The position numbers and the translations under genes were made by a program. Source: a virus. Taken from it: a stretch of DNA of 37,971 nt. Where the stretch lies: positions 1 through 37,971 of the IMG/VR virus record IMGVR_UViG_3300028178_000007; one strand, given 5' to 3'. Shown here in pieces: positions 16,072-24,800 of this stretch (position 1 is its first letter; every line of letters begins with the position of its first letter). Under the pieces are notes generated by a model. The model was given only the letters and a program-made list of their open reading frames with translations. It searched no databases and was not told the DNA's origin.

Positions 16072-16480
16072 TGAATCTGATGTAATAACTTTATTGGCAG
16101 GACTACCTTATACAGTTAGTTTAACTAAAGGTAGAGAAATAGAGTTGACTGAAGAAACTGCTCCACCTAAGATTTATGTAGGTTATGGTAATATAGTTGC
16201 TAGAAATGCTGGTAATCCTATTGCTTATGATATATATAATGAACATGGAGAAAACTTAACTCAATACTTTGATATTCAAGTAGTTTGTAATAGAGAAGAT
16301 TTACCTACTGTATGGAAAGCTATTTATACAGTTATGATAGGTAAAAATCCTATTCCTGCTGAAACAGAAAGATCAGGTTTTACTCTAGCTGAAAGTGGAC
16401 CAATGGGATTTTCTAACTCCTCTATATGGTGGGTTAGTAGATGGATTATAGCTTTTCCAACTGTATTTACAATCGTTTAA
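16064..16480 (+). CDS. Tail terminator protein candidate, gpU-like by position
   Basis: A 138-residue protein, near the 131 of lambda U. It starts with a helix (ESDVITLLAGLPYTVSL) and continues with strand pairs (PPKIYVGYGNIVARNAGNPI, then YFDIQVVCNREDLPTVWKAI) and a C-terminal strand with WWVSRWIIAFPTVFTIV. D-x-Q-(V/I)-x-C in the middle strand and the helix after it resemble tail terminators and tail-completion proteins of siphoviruses, which cap the tube at its final length. AAAGGA lies ten bases before the ATG. The call depends mainly on gene order (before the tube protein). Confidence 0.6.
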   Translation: MFSESDVITLLAGLPYTVSLTKGREIELTEETAPPKIYVGYGNIVARNAGNPIAYDIYNEHGENLTQYFDIQVVCNREDLPTVWKAIYTVMIGKNPIPAETERSGFTLAESGPMGFSNSSIWWVSRWIIAFPTVFTIV

Positions 16481-16503
16481 CAATTTTTAACTAAGGAACA
16501 AAA

Positions 16504-17805
16504 ATGGCAATTACTAAATTTAACGAAAAGAACATAGCATTGTTCTCTAAGGTAGAAACTACTGCTGGTACTTATTTACAGCCAAGTGCTGCTACTGATG
16601 CTACTCCAATTACTTCACTAGATGGTGGTTTTACTTTTGATACTGCTGCATTTCAGTTTCTAGGTGATGCTTTATCTCGTGATGAATATACTTACCAAAA
16701 AGATATTTATGGTGAGTTAAATGCTGAAATTATGCAACCAGTGTTAGGTACTGTACCTGCTACTACTATATACACTGCTGCTAGTGCTAACGTAACTGCT
16801 GGTGATCTTATGGTTGCTTGTGGTGGTAACTTTTCTCAAGCTGGTACTACTATTACTAATGGTATTGCTTACGATAACTATACTGCTACTTCTTCTTCTG
16901 TATCTATTGATTATAGAAAAAGTACAACTGATGCAGCTAACCAAAACCTTTACCCTTTCTATGGTGTTAATGGTACTGTTGATTTATCTGCTTCAGTAGG
17001 TGAAATTCCTAAATTGAAATTTTCACTTAAAGGTAATGTAGGTACTGCTACAAGTGCTACTGCTGTTATACCTAACTATGGAGATCAAACTACTAATATT
17101 GCTTCTGTAGTTAAGTTATCTACTATTCACAGTGCTAAAATTGTAGAAATTCCAGATACAAGTTCTTTTGCTGCTGGACCTGCTTTTAGTGCTATTGCTG
17201 CTTCTACTACTAAACCTAATACTTGGTCTTGTACTGGTACTGGTCTTGTTGCTGCTTTAGGTGCTATTGGTAATATTCGTCCAATTAAATTGACTGCTAT
17301 TACTGGTACATCTACTAATATAATAAATACAGTAGTAATTGCTGAAGTAATTTCTGATACTGTATGTGAATTTTATTATCCTGTAAGTGGTACTTTAACT
17401 GCTGCTACTACTGTAACTAAAGGTTCTGTAGTTGGTGAAACTTTAGCATTTGCTACTTTAACTGCTTCTAACTTCTTTGGTTTTGATTTTGCTCGGTATT
17501 TAACTGGTGCTGAAGAAGGTTTTGCTAAGACTGCAACTCCTACTGATGTATCTATTTCAGTACTTGAAGCTCCAGTTGGTGATGCTACTTATTTTGTACC
17601 AGACCAAACTGAAGTATCTAGGTATTATGCACTTAAATTGCAATTTGGTTTAGGTACTAAAGCAGCTCCTACTGCTGGTAAAGTTGTAGTTTATCAATGG
17701 GATAAGTTGCAAATGAGTAATATTAAAGAAGGAAAAGTATCTACTTACTTTGGTCGTGATATTACTTTCCGTAATACTGGTAAGTCAGCAATGATCTTAT
17801 TGTAA
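16504..17805 (+). CDS. Major tail tube protein
   Basis: A 433-residue protein directly before the tail chaperone pair, the slot of lambda V. It starts MAITKFNEKNIALFSKVETT with AGTYLQPSAATDAT, a pattern found in tube proteins of many siphoviruses, and continues with repeated beta strands (YGELNAEIMQPVLG, then IPKLKFSLKGNVG). It ends with YYALKLQFGLGTK and FGRDITFRNTGKSAMILL. It is longer than lambda V (246). A Thr/Ala-rich segment at about 215-320 may be an inserted surface domain. A TAATT stop and then a terminator follow. Hexameric rings would stack to form the tail. Confidence 0.8.
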   Translation: MAITKFNEKNIALFSKVETTAGTYLQPSAATDATPITSLDGGFTFDTAAFQFLGDALSRDEYTYQKDIYGELNAEIMQPVLGTVPATTIYTAASANVTAGDLMVACGGNFSQAGTTITNGIAYDNYTATSSSVSIDYRKSTTDAANQNLYPFYGVNGTVDLSASVGEIPKLKFSLKGNVGTATSATAVIPNYGDQTTNIASVVKLSTIHSAKIVEIPDTSSFAAGPAFSAIAASTTKPNTWSCTGTGLVAALGAIGNIRPIKLTAITGTSTNIINTVVIAEVISDTVCEFYYPVSGTLTAATTVTKGSVVGETLAFATLTASNFFGFDFARYLTGAEEGFAKTATPTDVSISVLEAPVGDATYFVPDQTEVSRYYALKLQFGLGTKAAPTAGKVVVYQWDKLQMSNIKEGKVSTYFGRDITFRNTGKSAMILL

Positions 17806-17830
17806 TTATCTATTTAACATAGATTAAATT

Positions 17831-17857
17831 AAGGGAGACTTCGGTTTCCCTTTTTTT
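17831..17857 (+). terminator. Rho-independent terminator with UUCG loop
   Basis: A 9-bp stem (17831-17839 with 17844-17852, one G-T pair) closes a TTCG tetraloop with the stabilising C-G closing pair and is followed by a run of T to 17857. It lies 25 bases after the tube gene and just before a strong promoter, so it separates head and tail transcription units. Confidence 0.9.
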
Positions 17858-17862
17858 ATGTC

Positions 17863-17891
17863 TTGACACAAGTTAAGTTATTGTTTATAAT
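17863..17891 (+). promoter_or_regulatory. Perfect consensus sigma70 promoter of the tail operon
   Basis: TTGACA (17863-17868), 17 bases, TATAAT (17886-17891): full consensus in both boxes with ideal spacing. It starts six bases after the terminator T-run and lies 52 bases before the chaperone G start. It should be recognised by host polymerase without a phage factor. Confidence 0.93.
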
Positions 17892-17943
17892 CGAGATTGT
17901 AGTAAATTCACTACATCAAATTTCAAATTTAGAGGACAATCTA

Positions 17944-18405
17944 ATGGCTCAAAAATTATATGTTAAACTTCAAACACCTACACTAGAACTATCAATCCAT
18001 GCTAAAGATGGTGGTGGTACTGCTGGTACTGTGATTGCAGGTTTTAAACGCTACCCATCTGAACAAGGTGAGGTTAAGCTAAAAGAATTTCAGGAACTTC
18101 TTAGTCGATCTGATGATGTAGGTAAAGCAGCTATTACTGCGTTTCTATCGTCTGAAATAGTCTACTTAAAGAAAGCTCCTATAACTGTTGAAGATACTGA
18201 AACTGGTCTTATTAAAGATATTCTAGTTAAAGATACTCGTGATGCAGTTAAACCAAATGAAACTCTCTGGGATTCACCTAAAGATTGCCTAGACGTCCTC
18301 CTAGAAATGTTCTTAGATAGTAATCCTTGGAGAGTTTCCCTAATTGAAGGCGTATTAAAATCATTAACTAACATGGACTTTAATAACGATAGCGCAAAAA
18401 ACTAG
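17944..18405 (+). CDS. Tail assembly chaperone G (short form)
   Basis: A 153-residue acidic protein. The start MAQKLYVKLQTPTLELSIHA at 17944 has a strong AGAGGA site; a longer reading from a TTG at 17863 would begin inside the promoter and is wrong. It occupies the slot of lambda gpG before the tape measure gene. The fold is unassigned, with helices in SEQGEVKLKEFQELLSR and CLDVLLEMFLDSNPWRVSL. It ends at ...SAKN-stop right on a slippery A AAA AAC. gpG-type chaperones coat the tape measure protein and recruit tube protein; they are not in the virion. Confidence 0.85.
   Translation: MAQKLYVKLQTPTLELSIHAKDGGGTAGTVIAGFKRYPSEQGEVKLKEFQELLSRSDDVGKAAITAFLSSEIVYLKKAPITVEDTETGLIKDILVKDTRDAVKPNETLWDSPKDCLDVLLEMFLDSNPWRVSLIEGVLKSLTNMDFNNDSAKN
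18396..18402 (+). other. Programmed -1 frameshift site A AAA AAC
   Basis: The heptamer fits X XXY YYZ in the reading frame of chaperone G (GCA AAA AAC TAG) and lies directly before the stop. Slipping back one base gives AAA AAA CTA GTA and opens a frame of 132 more codons. Lambda uses G GGA AAG in the same gene pair. No obvious downstream pseudoknot was seen, as in lambda. Confidence 0.85.
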
Positions 18406-18800
18406 TAGAGGTTGGAGAACTACTTGGTATTCTAGTAAGTAAAGGTCAAGAGTTAAGAAAGAAAGCAGAAGTTCTTAAAGAACAACAAGCATCTATCTTA
18501 GCTTTTGGTGGTACTCTTGAAGAAGAAGATGAAGAGGAAGAACTATCTGATTATGGGGACTCAGATAGTTACCTTTTTCTTTGGGATACTAATGCAGAAC
18601 TATTTGAAGTATTTAAAATACTACGCAACTATCTTACAGAATATTATGGCATTGATTCAACCATATTACTAGCACTAATTAAAGAAAAAGGATTACCTTT
18701 AATCAAAACTCTTGAAGAAATTCCCTATATCCATTCAGGATATGTAAATATTATTACACCAAAGGCAGAAGATAATGGCAGACAAGAATCTGAAACTTAA
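18402..18800 (+). CDS. Tail chaperone T domain, made as GT fusion by -1 frameshift
   Basis: There is no ATG-started gene between 18406 and 18774, but the -1 frame from 18402 is open for 132 codons to TAA at 18798-18800. This gives a GT fusion of 285 residues from 17944. The T part starts LVEVGELLGILVSKGQELRK (helix), has an acidic stretch (LEEEDEEEELSDYGDSDS), then LFLWDTNAELFEVFKILRNY and helix ALIKEKGLPLIKTLEEI. The W-x-x-N-x-x-x-F-x-x-F pattern recalls the DUF1799 phage family. In lambda GT binds the tape measure and tube proteins. The end overlaps the tape measure start by 26 bases in another frame. Confidence 0.88.
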   Translation, partial: LVEVGELLGILVSKGQELRKKAEVLKEQQASILAFGGTLEEEDEEEELSDYGDSDSYLFLWDTNAELFEVFKILRNYLTEYYGIDSTILLALIKEKGLPLIKTLEEIPYIHSGYVNIITPKAEDNGRQESET

Positions 18801-21800
18801 CTTTAAAATAAATATTGATGCAGCAGGGAAAGCTGAATTAGCAAACCTTACTAAAGATGCTGAAAAAGGTTTAGATAATGTTAATGCCAAAACAAAACTA
18901 TTAACTGAATTAGAAAATAAAAAGAAGTTTCTTTTAGAGGAACAAGTTGCATTACAAGAAAAAGTTAAAGCTGCTATAGAAAGACAAAATGCTGCTATTC
19001 AGAAAAATTCAAGTTATCAAAATCTAGCTGTTGCTAATGTAGATAAACTATTAGAAAAACATAATAGATTAAATGCTGCTTTAAATACTGAATTAGCTAC
19101 TTTAGCTAGATTAGCTAATGCTAGTAATGCTTATAATATGTCCTTTGCTTCTCGTAATGTAGGAGCAAATACTAATACAGAAAGTACTGAAGAAAGACAA
19201 GCTAAACTTAAAGAAGCTAGATTAGCTAGAGAACAAGCTGTTTTACAATCTGCTTTAGATAGACAACAAGCTATAAAACAAGCTAATCTAAATAGAGAAC
19301 AAGCTTTAATACAAAGTTTTAATGCAGCTACAGAAAGAATAGAAAGAAATGCTGCTAATAGAAGGATAGCCATAACTCAAGAAGAGGTAAATGCTAGACA
19401 AGCAGCTATAGCTAGACTATCTTCTTTTGGAACTAGAATGGCATCTGGTTCTGCTGGTTCTAGTATGATAGGTGGTATGACTGCTTCTGCCAGAGCTTCT
19501 ACTACTCCTTCTCCTATAGCTAATACTTCAGAAGTAGTTAATGCTAATACTGCTGCTTTAAATAGAAATAGAGCTGCTCTTACTTCTACTACTGCTGCTC
19601 ATACTAGTTTATTTGTCCGAGTTGGTGAAGCTATTGGTGCTTATCGTATTTGGAATAGTGTTATATCACTTACTCAACAAGCACTACTATCTATCCCACA
19701 AGCAGGTATTCAACAACAACAAGCCCTATCTAGTATCTATGCCATCTTTGGAACTGAAGAAGGCAATAAGAACTTAGCTTTCCTTAAAGACTTAGCTCAA
19801 AGTGCTGGACAATATATAGGAGACTTACAAGAAGCTTATAGAAAGTTTGCTCCATCTGCTATGTTAGCTGGTGCTAAACAAGCCGAAGTTAATCAGATAT
19901 TTGAGGACTTTACTAAAGTATCTACTGTACTACATTTTTCAACTGACCAAGTTAAATCACTATACTTAGCTATTGAACAGATGTATGCAAAAACTACAGT
20001 ACAATCAGAAGAAATAAAGAAACAGTTAGGTAACGTACTTCCTGGTGCTGTTGAGATTGGAGCTAAGGCTTGGGCTAGTTATTCTAAGTCTGCTGATAAA
20101 TCTGTATCTGCATTTATGGATGCAATGAAAAAGAATCTAGTAGTAACTAGAGAATTTGCTCCTGCCTTTGCTAAAGAATATGAAGCAGTATTTGGTGGTA
20201 AAGTTGATTCTATATTTTTAGATGCTAGTACTAAACTACTTTCTAATATCAATAGAGTTAGAACTGCTGCTAGGGATGTATCAGTTGATCTATATGATAT
20301 GACTGCTGAAGCTATGAATAATGTTGTGAAACTTGCAGCAAATTCTTTAGATAAGATACAAGAAAATTTACAAGGAGTAGTTCAAGTAATTGAAGCAATT
20401 GCTATTGTAATTGGAACATCTTTAACTATTTCTTTTGCTAAGTTTATGGCTAGTGCTAGAGGATTAGCTATTTTAGGAGCTGTATTTAATCCTATTGTTA
20501 TAGGTGTTGCTGCTGTTGGAGCTGGCATAGGAGCATTAGCTCTTAGAAATACTGACATGACAGTTAGTTATAACAAATTTACACACGCTTCTAAAGATCA
20601 AGTAGATGCTTTAATGGCTACTTATGTGGCACAAGGAGAAGGAGCGCAACAAGCCTTAGATGAATTAGACAGGCTATCAGAAAAATCTAATAGTTTTAGT
20701 ATTGACTATAAAGGTATGCAGATAGAACTTTCTTCTGTAATGGTGGCTGTTGGAGAACTTATAAGTGAGTTTTGGGATTATATCAAATCTGTAGCAAAAG
20801 TAGCTATGGACGATATAACTTCTATGTTTAAAGATAAAATGCCAAAAGCAGTAGTAAGTATTTTTGATGCTATTAAAGCTTCTGTTAAAGATTTAGCAGA
20901 ACAAAGTGGTTTGAATAGTTTATTAGCTACTTTAGATAACTTAGGTACAAAAGTATTAGATAAAGCTAAAGTAATACAAGAAGCATCTAATAAAGAATAT
21001 CAAAAAAACCTACCACCAAGATTTGAAGGTATAGGTAAAGGTAATGTTAATGAACCTTTAGGTAAACCAGATAAAGGTGCTGCTGCTGCGGCAAAGAAAG
21101 AACTTCTTAATCTATATAAAGATTTAGAACGAGAACTTAAACTACTTAAAGAACAGACTGATACTGCTATAGCTGGATTAGATAATTCTTATGCTGGTAA
21201 CTTATTAAGTATTAAAGAGTACTACACAAAAAAAGAACAAGAACAAAGAATATATATAGATAATCAAAAAAATCTATATGCTATGGAATTAAAAATTGCT
21301 TTAGCTTATAAAGATGCTACTAAAGCAGAACAAATAAAAGATAAAGTAGATGTTTTAAATGAACAAGCTAAACAAATTTCTCCTGTTATAGATAAAGCAC
21401 AAGCAAGTGATCTTAAAACTTTTAATGATACTTTAGCTCAATCTAATATACAATATCTTCAATTAGCTGGAGCTACTGTAGCTGCTGCTGTAGCACAAGA
21501 ACAACTTAATACTGCAAAAAGAAGAGCTGAACTTGCTCCTGAAATAAAAGCTGGTGGTGCTACAGCTCCTGCTGCTAAACAAGAGTTACAACAACTTGAT
21601 ACTTCTGCTGCTATTACTAAAATTAATGCTACTGCTGCTGCTGCACAATCTTATAGAGATAAGATAAATGAAATACAATCTGCTTATACTGCAATGGGAG
21701 CAACTTCTAATGATGTACTTAGTGCTACATTAGGTGGTTATGCGCCATTACTTAATCTGTTTGATAACTTCATGGCTAAACAAACAGAAATGATAGCTAA

Positions 21801-24800
21801 GATGACTGACTTAAAAGCCGAAGCTGAAAGGTTAAGTGAGATTAAAGTTATCAGTGGTTTTAATGACCCTACCGCAGAAATGAAAGGTGCTAAAGAAGCT
21901 AGGGATGCTAACCAAAATGATATAATAGTTAATGCAAAACAACAAGAAGTATTAGATAAAAAAGCTACTGCTGATAAGATTAATAATATAACTAATGTAT
22001 TTGCTATTGGCGAAAAGATGTCTACTAAAGGAAGTAAGACTCAACAAACTTTACATAAAGCTACTATGGTTATGAATGGTATTGAGTTTGCTTACAAAGT
22101 AACAATGATGGCAATGGATGCAGCAGCTTCTGCAAAGAAACTAGCTGCTAATGCTAAAGAAATGGCATCTGATTTAATGGCACTTCCTGGAAAGTTAGCT
22201 AATGGAGCTGCTGAACTAGTAAAACAATCTGGTTGGGCTGGTTTTGCTGGTATTGCTATTCTACTTGCTTTAGTAGGTGGTATAGTTGGTATGAGTTTTG
22301 GTGGTGGTGGTGGTGGTGGTGGCGGAGAACCTGCTCCATCTAATGCACCTACTGGACAAGGTGGAGTATTAGGAGATACACAAGCGGTTTCAGAATCTAT
22401 AGGACATACTAATGATCTTTTAACTAATATACATGCAGATGAATATATAGAACTAAAAGGTATTAATAAAGGTATTCAAACATTACAAGGTAATATACTT
22501 AAAGCTATAACTAAACAGTTTCAACTTGGAGCTATTCAAGGAACAAATGCACCAAAACTAGGACAAAGTGGTTATACTGTAGTTGCTGGTGGTATTCATA
22601 CTGAGAATATAGCTATATCTGATCTTATAAAAAAGATGGATATAGTTGGAGATATGTTCATAACTACTGCTAAGAAAGGTGGTACTAAAGAAAAACCAAC
22701 TTTTTCTTATAAAGATACTTATAGTGAAATGCCTAAAGCACTTCACGATTCTCTTTCTGATGTATTTCAAAGTATTAGTTTAACTATTACAGAACTAGGA
22801 GCTAAGTTAGGAAAAAACATTGGTAAAGATTTAAGTAATAAAGTTAATGCTGCAATTATTCCTGGGTTAAAAATAGATACTTTAGGTTTATCTGGTGATG
22901 AAGCAGTTAAGAAAGCTAATGCAGTTATATCAGCAAACTTAGATGAAGTTACTAGTTTCTTATTTGGAGATATAGTAGCAAAGTACCAAGAACTTGGTGA
23001 AGGTATGCTTGAAACTACTGCTAGAATAGTAGAACAAGTTGCTGTTGTTCGTGTAGCTTATGAAGCTGTTGGTAGTAAGTTAATTAAAGATTCTATTGCA
23101 ATATCTGATGCTTTGATTAATGCTAGTTCTTCTGCTTTAAAAGCAAGTGATAGAATTGATGAATTTTTAAAACAAGAGAACGCTTTTTACAGTAGTTTTA
23201 CTTCTGATGTAACTAAGAATATAGATGTTTTAAAACAATTTTCTATGACTTTGACTGAAGTATTTGATGTTGGTTTAACTAAAGCTACTTCTGCTATTGT
23301 AAATACTGCTCCAGATAAAGCATATGCTAAGAGTAAAGCAACGTATAAAAAAGATTTTGATAGGTCTGGTAGTGGTGCTGCTAAAGGTACTGGTTTCTTA
23401 GGAGAGGTAAAAGTTCCTAATACTAAAGGCATGGTTGCCACTGAATATACTACAGGAGTTAGTATAAAAGGTATTCAAATAGAAGTACCTACTTTAATTC
23501 CAACCTTAACTAAGTTAGAAAAAGCTTCTTTATTATTAGCTATTTCTAAAGATAAAATGCCTAGTGATAGTATTATAGCAAAAGCTACTATCTTTGCTAC
23601 TGATAGATTAAGTAAGGGTTTAAGTGTATTTGCTAAAAATCCAATGCCTGTTTATAGTCAATATACTGCTAGTGGAAAATTAGGTAAAGAAGATTTAGCT
23701 GCTTATAAAGGTGGACTTAAAGAAAGAGCAACTGAAGCTAAAATAACTTATGCTTTAAGTTCTACTCCTGCTAATCTAAAAGCATATACTAAAGCACAAG
23801 AAGAATATGATTATGTTCTTGCTTATAATAGACCTAAATTAAAAAGTTTATCTGAAACTTTCTTTGATACCTATAAAAGTACTGGTAGTTTAACTGCAAC
23901 TATTTCTAAGTTAAAAACTCAAATAGATTTAACTACTCCTGCTGGTATTAAAGCATTTGCAGCTATTAATAAAATTAAAGATGCTTTTAGTTCTTTGATA
24001 GATAAGATACAGAAACCAATAAAAGATGCTATTGATTCTATTAAGGATGATAGTAGTACTTTAACTAAAGACCAATTACTTACTAAATTAAATAGAGCTT
24101 CTAGTTATGAAGATATTAAAAAATATAGTGATGCAACTTTAAAACTTATAGTTGATAAATATAATGTTGAAAAAGGATTATTAACTAGTTTAAAAACTTC
24201 TATTACTAGCACACTAGCAACTATTAAAGAGAAATTAAATCCTAATTCTGAAGCAGATTTAAAAACAAAAGTAATAGATAAAACTATTAATGCTACTGAA
24301 CTTACTACTCTAGTTAAATTAATTACTGATAGATATACTCTTGAACGTGGTTATATTACTGGCATACAAGATATGCTTAAAAGTAATGCTGCTATCATAG
24401 TAGATAGTATGGATATTGAAACTGAAAAAGGATTACTTGAAAAATATAATAGTGCTAAAGCTAATGGAGATTTAAAATTACAAGCATCTACTAGTGCTAA
24501 ATTACAAAAACTTATTATGGATAAGTTTACTGCCGAAAAGAATAGTATTCTTAGCATTAAAAAATCCTTTGTTGATTTAAGTAAAACAGTTAAAGACCTA
24601 TTAGCTGGTGCTTTAAGTATATTAAATCCTAAAGAAAAACTTGATCTTGCTAAAGCTGAATATGATACTTTAAAAGCTCAAACTCAAAGTAAGGATTTAA
24701 CTGTTGCTGCCGAAGCTGCTAGTAAACTAGGAGATGCAAGTAGTAAGTATTTAACTGAAGCATTAAGCTACTACGGAGCAACTGCTAATTATAATCAAAT

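Noticed and set aside
17863-17943. Longer chaperone G starting from TTG at 17863
   Set aside because: It would start inside the -35 box of a perfect promoter; the ATG at 17944 has a strong AGAGGA site.
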